DNA from: Cyclobacteriaceae bacterium | GTDB lineage: Bacteria > Bacteroidota > Bacteroidia > Cytophagales > Cyclobacteriaceae | Length of the DNA stretch: 64,000 bases | Direction: 5' to 3' | Assembly (NCBI GenBank): GCA_028285685.1 | Contig: JANQOR010000023.1 | Span: 245,111 to 309,110 of the forward strand | Part shown: positions 1 through 9,075 of the stretch, piece after piece | Position numbering within the stretch: position 1 is the first letter of the stretch | Layout of the letters: every line of letters begins with the position of its first letter | Notes under the pieces: generated by a model | What the model was told of the DNA's origin: nothing | Seen by the model: the letters and a program-made list of their open reading frames with translations, nothing else | Database searches by the model: none | Program-made: the position numbers and the translations under genes

Positions 1-585
1 TCCATCAACTTCTCGTGGAAGCATGTAGAGTCCTAGCATCACATTTGAATGCATGAGAAATGGATTCCAGCTATTTTCAGATGAGTCTCTCCCGGACTCG
101 GTTACTGATTTGGAAAAATGCTTCCAAATAGGTCTAGCCGAGTTGGACGACAACTTCATGCTTACGATCACGATCTGCAAGGGTTCCTTGGCATCTGTTA
201 TCGTGAATTCCGATCCTTCTTTTACATAGAGAATTTCACCTTCTGAAAATTCTTTTTTCTGCTTCCCAATTTTCGCAGAGCACGTCCCGCTATGAAAATA
301 GTACAGATCATCCTTGGTTGCTTTCCGTCGAAATGGTTCTCCTTTTTTCACTTCCACGAATGTTCCCATCATCGATTTCTCATCCATGAAGACCAATTCA
401 CTTTTTTGCAGCGATACCAGTGAATCAGATAGATCCGCTAAATTCCAATGTGCGTGTTCTTTGCTGTCCTGTCTTGCGCTGTCTGTGCCTTTATCAGGTA
501 CTGTAGGAAATCTATCTACTGTAAATAGTGTAAATGTGCTCAAGATGGCAACCGCGACAGTCAAACCAATCGTGCTTTGTGTCAT
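1..585 (-). CDS. Cupin-domain protein, truncated by window edge
   Basis: An uninterrupted leftward frame begins at an ATG at 585 and runs off the left edge (195 codons visible, no stop). The N-terminus (MTQSTIGLTVAVAILSTF) is one hydrophobic segment, so the product is probably exported or membrane-tethered. Residues about 75-130 have the alternating beta-strand, Gly-rich pattern of a cupin barrel (short segments DDLYYFHSG, EGEILYVKEG, FTITDAKEP). The rightward frames overlapping it are shadows. The GlxA-type regulator gene lies just upstream on the same strand, 98 bases away, and may control it. Substrate unknown; the cupin call is from pattern only. Confidence 0.6.
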   Translation of the reverse strand, partial: MTQSTIGLTVAVAILSTFTLFTVDRFPTVPDKGTDSARQDSKEHAHWNLADLSDSLVSLQKSELVFMDEKSMMGTFVEVKKGEPFRRKATKDDLYYFHSGTCSAKIGKQKKEFSEGEILYVKEGSEFTITDAKEPLQIVIVSMKLSSNSARPIWKHFSKSVTESGRDSSENSWNPFLMHSNVMLGLYMLPREVDG

Positions 586-683
586 ATCTGCCTAATTATT
601 ACGTTAGCAATCTAGGAGCGAAGAAACAGCCTCTTCATGTAGCAAATAGGACAAAGAGCGGAGCTTTTGAGACAACTTTCGAG

Positions 684-1616
684 TCACATCTTGTTCGGAC
701 CGGAAGTTGCTTTGTTAAGAACAAGTCTCAATTGTCGAGATGAGTTAAACCCGCATAGTCTGGCTACATAGTCCGCTTTGTAGCCAGTATTTTCCATTAG
801 GCTTTTGGCTTTTTCGATTCTCAATTGTGTCCGATACTCAGCGATAGTTATTCCTATCTGCTTCTTGAATATGCGGGTTAGGTTCCGGGGGCTCATGTGA
901 ACCTGATCAGCTAAACGTTCAATTGTAGCGGGCTTATCTAAATTATGGATTATCCAATCTTGAATCTTATGAATGTTTTCGTCATGGTGGTTTCGATACT
1001 GTAGAAAAATGCTCTCTTGCAAATCAGAGCCATTCCTCCGTTTATAGATGGCTAGTTCTTTCGCAATTTCGATCGCGACAGTATTGCCATGCCGCTCTTC
1101 AATGAGAAAGAGCGCTAAGTCGATACCTGTAGCTACTCCAGCACTGGTGTAGAGGTTATCAGACTTTACAAAAAGCCTGTTTTCTACCGTGTTTACAAGC
1201 GGAAACTTTGCTTTCAACTTATTAACAAACTTCCAGTGTGTGGTGCAGTCCTGGTTATTGAGAATACCAGCTTGAGCTAAGAGAAATGCTCCGGTACAAA
1301 CACTACAGATGGTAACCTTTTTACTATGTGCTGTCCTTAGCCATTCATGAAAAGCTACGTCTATCGTAGCTTGATCAAGTTGTTGGGTCTCCAGCCCAGG
1401 GATCACTAGAATGTCGTCTTCGGTAGGGGCATATCTTGCGAAGTGATCCAAGGGCGAAAGTTCCAGGCCGGAGGCACAGGCTGTAGTATCTGAACTACCT
1501 ACGAACTTCAGTTGGTAGTCAAAGCCCAGTTGCTTTGCCTCCAGAAAGACTTGTAGTACTCCACTTAAATCCAGGAGAATTACCTGATTAGGGATATAAA
1601 AATAGACGTTTGCCAT
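684..1616 (-). CDS. GlxA-type transcriptional regulator (DJ-1/PfpI domain plus AraC HTH)
   Basis: The 310-residue protein has an N-terminal DJ-1/PfpI class I glutamine amidotransferase-like domain (about 1-175) and a C-terminal AraC-type double helix-turn-helix (about 215-308). The nucleophile-elbow region reads CSVCTGAFLLA with Cys near residue 107; in this regulator family the domain usually senses a ligand rather than catalysing. The HTH includes HMSPRNLTRIFKKQIG and the second helix pair near ADYVARLCGF. It lies upstream of and co-oriented with the cupin gene, so regulation of that gene is plausible. Length is typical of GlxA/FtrA-type regulators. Effector is not inferable. Confidence 0.88.
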   Translation of the reverse strand: MANVYFYIPNQVILLDLSGVLQVFLEAKQLGFDYQLKFVGSSDTTACASGLELSPLDHFARYAPTEDDILVIPGLETQQLDQATIDVAFHEWLRTAHSKKVTICSVCTGAFLLAQAGILNNQDCTTHWKFVNKLKAKFPLVNTVENRLFVKSDNLYTSAGVATGIDLALFLIEERHGNTVAIEIAKELAIYKRRNGSDLQESIFLQYRNHHDENIHKIQDWIIHNLDKPATIERLADQVHMSPRNLTRIFKKQIGITIAEYRTQLRIEKAKSLMENTGYKADYVARLCGFNSSRQLRLVLNKATSGPNKM

Positions 1617-1766
1617 TGTCAGTTGTCAGAGTTCATTCTGCTAAACCTAACAACATCCTTTCTGACAAGCAACTGATGAGAGAACTCTCCTTCTGCTAGT
1701 ACGAACACAATTAACATGTTGGATTAGCTAAGGCGATCTTTCAGAATGGGTAACGGTTGCGGACTG

Positions 1767-2498
1767 TCACGTAGCTTTATTTTCGTAGTAGTATTCAAGG
1801 AGCGAAAAAGCTAAGCCAGGGATTTCTTGACGTACTTCATTAGTTTGGTCGGGAATTTCTTGTAGCAGTTTTTTCAGTTGAAAGTACAGGGGATGCTTTA
1901 TCCTCGACACTAGATGCCCCGCCACTCTTAGTTCAGTTTCAAACTCCTTCTTGAGTTCTTCTTTTGGATAAGAAAGACTCATTATGAATGAGAGGCCAAC
2001 TTTGAGGAGTTTGTTGGCCGGCAATAACTTAGACCTGGTATCAAGAAACTTAATTCCAACAGTTGAATAGTCCTTAACTAATTCTTCAATTATTTCTGTC
2101 GTGGAATTAACTCTGCCGTTGTGAAAGTAGTATGCCTCTTTAACAGGAGCGATTCCAGTTTTTTGCTTCAGGGTTAGCAGATCAAAATGGCTGTTTAGCA
2201 TGCTCGACTCGTAGCTGCTTGTAAACCTATAGGCTGGATTGATATTCGAAGAGATTGAACAACTTATGATTCTTTCTTTGAGCGAGAAGTTGATATGTAA
2301 ATCTTCATAAACAGTATGTTCTCCAAAGTCTTTAGTTCGACCGAAGTGATAAGTTGAATTCGAATATTTTTCGAACCTAAAGTCAGGTAGCTCACTACGC
2401 ATGTTATCAATCAGAATTTTCTTGAATTGCCCATGCTTGAGTTCTGGACTTGTATCGGTTGGCAATGTTCTCTGTTTGAGTTTGTTGATCCAGTTCAA
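1767..2498 (-). CDS. Hypothetical cytoplasmic protein
   Basis: A 243-residue product with no signal peptide or membrane segment. It is mixed alpha/beta with a charged C-terminal helical region (about 165-235, many Leu/Lys/Glu) and no motif I recognise. It starts 121 bases after the stop of the large CHAT gene on the same strand, so it may be co-transcribed, though the gap is long enough for its own promoter. It lacks an export signal while the CHAT protein has one, which argues against its being the peptidase substrate unless export fails or occurs differently. Function unknown. Confidence 0.65.
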   Translation of the reverse strand: MNWINKLKQRTLPTDTSPELKHGQFKKILIDNMRSELPDFRFEKYSNSTYHFGRTKDFGEHTVYEDLHINFSLKERIISCSISSNINPAYRFTSSYESSMLNSHFDLLTLKQKTGIAPVKEAYYFHNGRVNSTTEIIEELVKDYSTVGIKFLDTRSKLLPANKLLKVGLSFIMSLSYPKEELKKEFETELRVAGHLVSRIKHPLYFQLKKLLQEIPDQTNEVRQEIPGLAFSLLEYYYENKAT

Positions 2499-2619
2499 TT
2501 TTTGCTGCTATGTATGTGAAGTCTCAGCAGTCATCAAAGCCGGACTCTTCAAATTTTCATAAAAGTATCTGATGGCACCAGCCTTTGCAAATAGATATAA
2601 CTTGCCGTCCACTCCGGAT

Positions 2620-5600
2620 CTACCCACTCACAAGCACAAACGCACCCCAGTAGTACGGATCTGGGTAATCCGCTTTGACCACCTCTTGGGCGTGGTGAAG
2701 TGCCTCTAGCTCGGTGGCGCCTGCCAGCCATTTTTCGTAGAAAGAGTTCATGAGAAGCTGTGTGGCTGTGTCGTCCACTTTCCAGAGGCTCATTAGGATG
2801 GACCTGGCACCAGCAATCTGGAAGGCGCGTTGAAGGCCAAAGACCCCTTCACCGTTTTTGATTTCGCCAAGCCCCGTTTCGCACGCGGAAAGGATTACGA
2901 GTTCGGTCGAGGAAAGGTCGAGGTTCATTGCTTCATAAGCGGTGAAAATGCCGTTTTCAATTTGGTCACTTTGGTTGCCTCTGGCGGTCTGTGTAGCACC
3001 TGCCATCAGAAGACCGGATCTCAACAGTGCATTTCTTCGGCTGGCTTTGGCCTGCACACCGAGTTGAGTGTCAGGAGTGGTTTCGTCCGGAGCGTCCAGG
3101 AAGAAGCCGTGCGTGGCAATGTGGAGCAAGGTGGGGTTGTTGATCTGTTTGAGCTCGTCTTCCAGCGCGTTTTTACCAAGAAAAAGATTTGTTGTCCATG
3201 ACTTGGTCTCAAGAACCTGGTTTACATTTTCCGTTTCGACCTTTGTGCCAGGGAGTTCTGAGAATGAAAGGTCATCGAGCGAGGTGGCGCGAGTGAACGA
3301 GCGTTTCTCCGTCAAGCCGCGTTCTTTGAGATCACTTTCAATCAATCGGTGGGAGAGGTCAAACTGAGGGTTGCCAAAGATGTAGGCGACCTGTTCTTTC
3401 TTTTCCCGGGTAGCTCTCTTCACCTCGGTCAGAGTACGCGTACTGGAGACAAGTCGTAAGTCGTAGTGATCACGAATGAAGGTGTTGTCGGGTCGTTGGA
3501 AGGTTGCAATGTTCACCTGGTGGTAGACGCCATCTCCTGAGAGGTAGACTTCCTTCACGTCACCCAAATGTTTGTCGATTGGCGCCCAGAAAGAAGTATA
3601 GCTTCTGGTGTCATTGACCTTAAACTTGATGGCAGAACGATAAGCTTTCACGGCTCGCTCCTCCAAAAACGTTCCGTTCGGAAGCACTTCCAGGATGGGT
3701 GCCTGACGAGTTTCAGGTGTTAGGATCAGGGCAGCATACAGGACCGAATCAGTCATCTGCTTGTCGTAGTGACGCAGGCGAATGATCTCCACGGCTGCCT
3801 CGCCATGACCAAGTGAACGTTGTACATTTTTCCAGCTTTGTTTCAGCGGCTTACCAGCACCTTCGCCTGAGATGCTTAGTGCTTTTTCGAAGTTGTCCGC
3901 TTGCTTTTCCAAGGCATCCAGGTCGATGGATTCATCCTGGAGCTTTTGTGTGGAATACCCATAGTACTTGACCAGGTCTTCTTTCAACGCTACATAACGT
4001 TTGTAAATGTCAATCAGTGATTTGTCACCGCTGTTGAGGATACGTCGGCGCTCCTTAGTACTGGTATTCAATAACAGCGACTTGGTCTGTAACTGGTTGT
4101 CGTACATCTGCCCCAGCGCATCCCGATCCCCATTGAGGTGGGCCTGGATCGCATAGGTGTTGAAAATCTCAAAGTCTTCACGATAAGCGTCCCAAAAGGC
4201 TGCTTTTCCATTTTCACTCAAGAGTGGGAAATCGCCAATGATGGTGTTGATGAGCAGGCCATTGACTTGATCCCAGTACGGTTTGGCCTTTTCCAACTTA
4301 CCCCACGACATATAGAGTTGTGCCATGTTGTCCATCCACTGCACGTTCTCAAGATCCGTGTCATTGTAGAAGTTTTGTACTGCGAGCCACAGTTTTTCCG
4401 CTTGTTCGAATTCGCCTTTTTGCAAATGGTAAAATGCGAGATTGTTACGGTAAGTATTAGATGAGCCAGAGTTCGCTCCCCATGCGCTATCCGCAATGTG
4501 AATGGCCTGCTGATAATAGTTCCTTGCTTCCCCCTGTTTGCCAAGATCCAGGCTGCACCAACCCATCAGGTTGTAGAGCCCAGCGTAATTGGAGGAGATG
4601 ACCCCCAGGCTATCATAGAGATTTTTGACGATATTTAACTCTCTAAGTGCTTCCTCGGGTTTATCCCAGAGTAGGTACGTGTACGCTATCTCTCTGGTAT
4701 CTTCGGTGTTGGCAAAAGAATATCGCCCATATTTTTTCAAGACCGCATTTCTAGATTTTTCAAGTGCTTGGACGGAGGCCTCATATTGTCCCATCTGGGC
4801 AAGGATCTCTCCGAGGGTGTATTGAGCATCCATGTAATCTTGCTCCTCACCGATCTGTGTGAGGTAGATCTCAGCAGCTTTTTCCTGCAGGTTCACAGCC
4901 TCAGCATAGCTGTCAAGTCCTAACAAGATCTGGCTCATCGTTTCCGCATACCATGCATAGAGGAGGATGCTATCTCCGTAGTTTTGCTGAATGATGTCGA
5001 TGGCCGGAGCAACGTATCCATATGCTAGGGCATAGTCGTAGTTCCTTAGGTAGAACTGACCGACCCTTCGAACATGCCGGGCGTAATCATGGCTGTTAGT
5101 TGCATAGACTTTTCTAGTCACTTCGAAGCTCTGCAAAAAATAGTTTTCAGCTTCCCGCAAATCGTTCTTTTCTTCATACATCCGTCCTAATGATTGCAAG
5201 CAATCGATGTATCCATACGATCCAGTCATATCCAACTCCTCGTAAGTCTTTTTCACGTCGCTTGCGGTGGCGATTGCCTCGCTGTATTTCTCCAGGTTCA
5301 TATACTGCTCAGCGAGATCCAAAAGTGTGGGTAGCATGAACGATTTTCCCCGGATACGGAGGCCCAACTCAATCGCGGGATTATAGTATTGAATGGCTGA
5401 TGTATAGTTATATTGGTCTACAAAGTTCTCGGCAACATCTATCATGGCCCATAGGTAAAGTTCATGCTCTGTGCCCAGGTACTTTTTGGCTTCTTCCATG
5501 GCCTGGATGAAGTACGATCCTGCCTGCTCGTAACGCGTCTGGGAGGACAGGCAGTTACCGATGGCTTGATAAGATTCCAGGTACTGCTGGATGTTTTTGC

Positions 5601-8600
5601 TGGGGTTTTCTTTAAGGCCATCAATGATCTTTTGACTGTAAAAGATCGCTGAGTCGTACTGGTAGGAATCGTAAAAATTCTTACTTAGCCCAGCATAGTT
5701 ACGATAGATGTAGGTAGTATCGGGTTCGTCAAAACTGGACAGATAGCGAAGGTTGTTTCTGAATACCTGGTATGCTTTCGGACGCCTTCCACTTTTTCGC
5801 AAAAAGTGTGCATAGTGGAAGTTTGCATTGGCGAAGTGACTGAGGTAGCCATCTATTTTTGAAAGCTCCTTGATGGCTTCCAGATGCAGGTCTTCGATCT
5901 TTCGTTCAGATGCCGAACCAAGCTGGGCGTAGGCGAGTGCCATACCATTAAGACCTTGTCCAACAACCGAATGGTTGTTTTGGTCTTTGCCGAGTGCAAT
6001 CTGCCTTTCGCTAAACGCAATCGTTTGTTCATAATCATCTTCTGCCCAAAACTGATTGGCCATCGCCTTCGTGATATCGCGCATAAGCCATGGCTGCTGC
6101 ATGGTCGGATTTTGAATGATGTTATACGCTTGTCGGAAATAAACGCCGCTCGCGCTGTAGTTGGATCGGTTGTAGTTAAAGTTCCCCAATCGAAGGAGTG
6201 AAGTGGCCATCTCCACATTGAGTGTGTCGTGGATGATGCGGTTGTAGGTGAGGCACTCGGAAAAATGATGCATGGCAGAGTCCATCTGGTTTTCGTCCGA
6301 GAGCTTCCGGGCGAGATAGTAGTGTGTGCTGGGATAGGAATAGAATTCTCTTAGGTCGTAAGCTTCGTGATGCTCAAAGGACTCAATGATCATTGAGTCT
6401 AATTCCCTGCCCAGTGTAGGATAGATCGCGTCCAGGATGTTGAAATACAATGCTGCAATTCGCTTTTCCTGGTTGGGTAGTTCTTTTCGCTCTTGCAGAT
6501 CCTGCTTCAAGACAGCAATGGCTTCATCCTGTCTGTCCAGATTAGTTAAGCTGACGGCATTATACCGAAGTATGCTAGCGTACTCATCGGTAAGAATTCC
6601 TCCCGGACGCTGTCTTATCTTTTCCAGCAATGACTGGTAGGTTTTATGGGCAGATTCGTAGTCTTTCTTTGCCGTATAGGTGTCTGCCAAATCGTCGAGC
6701 GTGGTGGTATACCAAGTGGACGTATCGTCCTTGTGCCTGAGAATGTGCTTCAGCGCTTTCTGATAGTATTTGAGCGCTTTCTTATGTTGACCGGCCCGCC
6801 TATGGTAGACACCGAAAAGCTCATAGAGGTCCGTTTTTTTTAGATCGTTTTTGTCAAAATCCCGGTAGTAGATCTTTTCTGCTGAAAAGAGGGTTTGCTC
6901 CGCTTTTTCGAATTTCCCATACAAACTCAACCGATCCACACTGTCAAACAAGTTGTTGAACGTTTGTCCGACACCTGCAATGTATTCGACAACATTGCTA
7001 ACTGCACCAAGTGAATCGTAGTAATAGTGTGGTCCGTGAAGTTTGCCGTCTGTGAAAGAGCCTCTCGAACTCAGCTTGCCATCTCTTTTGTAGTAGGTCC
7101 ACTCACCGATGGAGATGTCCGCTTCTTCATGCCCTTCCTTCTGGAGCTCACCGTTTTCGAAGTAGTACTTCCACAGACCAGTTGACCTGTTTTCTTTGAA
7201 AAGACCTTGCGCGGAAATCGCTCCGTTTGGATGGTAGTACGTCCAGATGCTGTCCTTTAGATGGTCTTTGTAGTACCCCTCGCTGCTCTTCGATCCATCA
7301 TCCCGATAGTAAATTCGGTGGCCGTTAGCCAGGTCGTTTAGATAATAGCCTTCGGACTCAGTGAAGCCATTGGGGTGCTTATACATCCAGAAGCCATCAC
7401 GATTGCCATTCTTGTAGCCACCTTTTTGCTTCAACTTGCCGTTTGGATGATACCGTTCAGCCGAACCATGAAAAACGCCTTTGTCAAAGTTCTCGATTCC
7501 ATTGATGGTGCCGTCATCGTGGTAGTACTCCCATCGTCCGTCTTTTTCCCCTTCATGGAAGATGCCTTTGGCATTGAACTGGCCATTTGCATAGTAGTAA
7601 GTGACTTCACCGTGCTCTTTGCCATTTTTCCAATTTACCTGACGGTTGAAGGTGCCGTTCTCGAAGTAGTAGACCCAAAGCCCGTGTTCAGCATCGTCTT
7701 TGTAGACACCTTCTGACCCGATGGCCTCATTTTCATGGTAGTATTTCCACGGCCCCTGGCGAAGGTCATTCTTGAAAGCTCCCTCTGAATGTTTGTTGCC
7801 ATTATCATGATAGTAGGTGAAGTAGCCTTCCGCTATGTCTTTCACATACGTTCCATCTGTTTCTATTTGCCCGTTTTCATAGTGCCTGCGATAGTATCCG
7901 TGCAGTAAATCTTCGCTGTATTGTCCGGTTTCGTTTATCTCGCCATTTGGATGAAAGTAGACCCAGACTCCTTCCCGTTTTCCGTCTCTGTAGATGCCTT
8001 TATTACCAAGCACACCGTTGGGATGATACACTTCCCAGTGCCCCTCCTGAAGCCCGTTCTTGAAATCCCCTTTGGAGTTTAGGCCTCCATCTGGGTTGTA
8101 GATGGTCGCGTTTCCATGCTCCATGCCATCCTTGTGACCGACTGTTCCGATGGGCGACCCATTGTCGTAGAAAAAGGTCCATTCGCCAGATTTCTTTTCA
8201 TCAACCATTTGGCCTTCGGTTTCCAGAATGCCATTGGGGTGAAAGCTTTGATAAAAGCCCTGGATGGTATCATTCTCGTAGTAGGCCTTGGCCCAGATAG
8301 CTCCATTGCGATGATAACTGGTAGCCTGACCCTGCTTGATTTCAGGATCAATTGTCACCATTCGGCCCACCCAACTACGGATGCCATCTTCGTAAAAGCA
8401 TTCGACCCTGCCTTGAGGCCTACCTTCCTTGATGTTCATCAGACAGTAATGATGAATGTCGGGAGACTCCCGCGAGATTTCATTTCCCAGGCTGTCGTAA
8501 AAGGTGATCCACTCACCGTTTCTGAGACTATCAGCGTTGTAGGCGTTAGGTCGGGCAGGGTAGTTCTGTGCTGAAGCTAAAAGTCCGACGATAATTAGAA

Positions 8601-8622
8601 GGTGAAAATGCAAAAAACGCAT
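2620..8622 (-). CDS. Exported MORN/YwqK-repeat, TPR and CHAT-domain peptidase
   Basis: A 2000-residue protein. Residues 1-18 are a signal peptide (cleavage near ASA-QN). Residues about 36-545 hold about 21 copies of a 23-residue repeat of pattern G-x-W-x-x-Y-H-x-N-G-x, like the YwqK/MORN family. Residues about 550-1500 are TPR helical pairs. Residues about 1600-2000 are a CHAT domain (caspase/separase clan) with both expected catalytic motifs: His about 1838 in ATHGFF and Cys about 1914 in SACETG, followed by the usual RAFQIAGA and LWKVDD segments. CHAT domains cleave proteins in other systems; this one is predicted to act outside the cytoplasm. The repeat-TPR-CHAT fusion is unusual. No caspase-pathway partner, gasdermin or cas gene is adjacent. 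Substrate and activator are unknown. Confidence 0.93.
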   Translation of the reverse strand: MRFLHFHLLIIVGLLASAQNYPARPNAYNADSLRNGEWITFYDSLGNEISRESPDIHHYCLMNIKEGRPQGRVECFYEDGIRSWVGRMVTIDPEIKQGQATSYHRNGAIWAKAYYENDTIQGFYQSFHPNGILETEGQMVDEKKSGEWTFFYDNGSPIGTVGHKDGMEHGNATIYNPDGGLNSKGDFKNGLQEGHWEVYHPNGVLGNKGIYRDGKREGVWVYFHPNGEINETGQYSEDLLHGYYRRHYENGQIETDGTYVKDIAEGYFTYYHDNGNKHSEGAFKNDLRQGPWKYYHENEAIGSEGVYKDDAEHGLWVYYFENGTFNRQVNWKNGKEHGEVTYYYANGQFNAKGIFHEGEKDGRWEYYHDDGTINGIENFDKGVFHGSAERYHPNGKLKQKGGYKNGNRDGFWMYKHPNGFTESEGYYLNDLANGHRIYYRDDGSKSSEGYYKDHLKDSIWTYYHPNGAISAQGLFKENRSTGLWKYYFENGELQKEGHEEADISIGEWTYYKRDGKLSSRGSFTDGKLHGPHYYYDSLGAVSNVVEYIAGVGQTFNNLFDSVDRLSLYGKFEKAEQTLFSAEKIYYRDFDKNDLKKTDLYELFGVYHRRAGQHKKALKYYQKALKHILRHKDDTSTWYTTTLDDLADTYTAKKDYESAHKTYQSLLEKIRQRPGGILTDEYASILRYNAVSLTNLDRQDEAIAVLKQDLQERKELPNQEKRIAALYFNILDAIYPTLGRELDSMIIESFEHHEAYDLREFYSYPSTHYYLARKLSDENQMDSAMHHFSECLTYNRIIHDTLNVEMATSLLRLGNFNYNRSNYSASGVYFRQAYNIIQNPTMQQPWLMRDITKAMANQFWAEDDYEQTIAFSERQIALGKDQNNHSVVGQGLNGMALAYAQLGSASERKIEDLHLEAIKELSKIDGYLSHFANANFHYAHFLRKSGRRPKAYQVFRNNLRYLSSFDEPDTTYIYRNYAGLSKNFYDSYQYDSAIFYSQKIIDGLKENPSKNIQQYLESYQAIGNCLSSQTRYEQAGSYFIQAMEEAKKYLGTEHELYLWAMIDVAENFVDQYNYTSAIQYYNPAIELGLRIRGKSFMLPTLLDLAEQYMNLEKYSEAIATASDVKKTYEELDMTGSYGYIDCLQSLGRMYEEKNDLREAENYFLQSFEVTRKVYATNSHDYARHVRRVGQFYLRNYDYALAYGYVAPAIDIIQQNYGDSILLYAWYAETMSQILLGLDSYAEAVNLQEKAAEIYLTQIGEEQDYMDAQYTLGEILAQMGQYEASVQALEKSRNAVLKKYGRYSFANTEDTREIAYTYLLWDKPEEALRELNIVKNLYDSLGVISSNYAGLYNLMGWCSLDLGKQGEARNYYQQAIHIADSAWGANSGSSNTYRNNLAFYHLQKGEFEQAEKLWLAVQNFYNDTDLENVQWMDNMAQLYMSWGKLEKAKPYWDQVNGLLINTIIGDFPLLSENGKAAFWDAYREDFEIFNTYAIQAHLNGDRDALGQMYDNQLQTKSLLLNTSTKERRRILNSGDKSLIDIYKRYVALKEDLVKYYGYSTQKLQDESIDLDALEKQADNFEKALSISGEGAGKPLKQSWKNVQRSLGHGEAAVEIIRLRHYDKQMTDSVLYAALILTPETRQAPILEVLPNGTFLEERAVKAYRSAIKFKVNDTRSYTSFWAPIDKHLGDVKEVYLSGDGVYHQVNIATFQRPDNTFIRDHYDLRLVSSTRTLTEVKRATREKKEQVAYIFGNPQFDLSHRLIESDLKERGLTEKRSFTRATSLDDLSFSELPGTKVETENVNQVLETKSWTTNLFLGKNALEDELKQINNPTLLHIATHGFFLDAPDETTPDTQLGVQAKASRRNALLRSGLLMAGATQTARGNQSDQIENGIFTAYEAMNLDLSSTELVILSACETGLGEIKNGEGVFGLQRAFQIAGARSILMSLWKVDDTATQLLMNSFYEKWLAGATELEALHHAQEVVKADYPDPYYWGAFVLVSG

Positions 8623-8626
8623 ACAC

Positions 8627-8658
8627 CAATTTTAGCGCATTTTGACTTTTATTTCAAC
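8627..8658 (-). promoter_or_regulatory. Possible Bacteroidota-type promoter of the CHAT gene
   Basis: On the minus strand a GTTG is followed after 20 bases by TAAAATTG, close to the Bacteroidota consensus TTTG / TAnnTTTG. The -7 element ends only four bases before the ATG at 8622, so transcription from it would give a leaderless or nearly leaderless mRNA. This is a pattern match only. Confidence 0.3.
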
Positions 8659-8780
8659 AGGATGACCTTGACGACTCCAAAAAATGGAATTTCCCTGTCT
8701 CGGTGAGTCCGTCTGACAAAGCGTTCAATTAGAAAGTTTGTCTGTCAGATGAATGCTGACTGACGAAAGGGGTTTCCTAC

Positions 8781-9044
8781 GTATCAAACCATTTTTTCCT
8801 ACTTAGGTAAATCGGTTTATATAACTACAAAAACTTCATTTCATACTTATAGGGAAAAAGTTTCATAGGTATGAAACTTAAAACCCACTACCCACTTTTG
8901 GGTATTTTTCTAAAAAATCGCACAAAATTCTTGCGAATCAGCTATTGCGTTACCTATCATTGATCTTCCGCCAAAGATTAATCAGCTCTTAGAAGACCTT
9001 CACCACTTGTAGTTTTTAACTACAATTTGCCGGAATAGCCTCGT
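8781..9044. repeat. Dispersed structured repeat, copy A
   Basis: This stretch matches 33838-34054 at high identity by eye, apart from about 45 extra bases near 8801-8850. Shared parts include three palindromes: GTTTCATA..TATGAAAC (about 8869), TACCCA-CTTT-TGGGTA (about 8889) and TTGTAGTTTTTAACTACAA (about 9007), plus a conserved stretch around 8933-8965. It fills most of the 453-base gap between the CHAT gene and the histidine kinase gene. No ORF is conserved between copies. It could be a MITE remnant or a structured RNA/regulatory element. Confidence 0.75.
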
Positions 9045-9054
9045 CGTTTCATGA

Positions 9055-9074
9055 TTGCTAGTCTACAGTAGCAA
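9055..9074 (-). terminator. Hairpin just after the histidine kinase gene
   Basis: TTGCTA and TAGCAA arms with an 8-base loop begin two bases beyond the kinase stop codon. No clear U-tract follows on the minus strand, so a terminator role is tentative. Confidence 0.3.
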
Positions 9075-9075
9075 G

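Noticed and set aside
314-743. Two rightward frames (93 and 69 residues)
   Set aside because: They lie opposite an uninterrupted leftward cupin frame that has a plausible start, and their products look like reverse-strand noise.
2549-2731. 60-residue leftward frame over the 3' end of the CHAT gene
   Set aside because: It overlaps the CHAT end in another frame, is Arg/Gly-rich, and has no ribosome-binding site.
6990-8517. Tandem 69-base DNA periodicity that might look like a repeat array or CRISPR
   Set aside because: The period is 23 codons and keeps reading frame; it is the protein repeat of the CHAT gene, with varied sequence and no spacers.
2620-8622. CHAT protein as part of a type III-E CRISPR (Craspase) or gasdermin defence system
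   Set aside because: No cas, gasdermin or effector gene lies nearby, and the protein has a signal peptide, unlike those cytoplasmic TPR-CHAT proteins.
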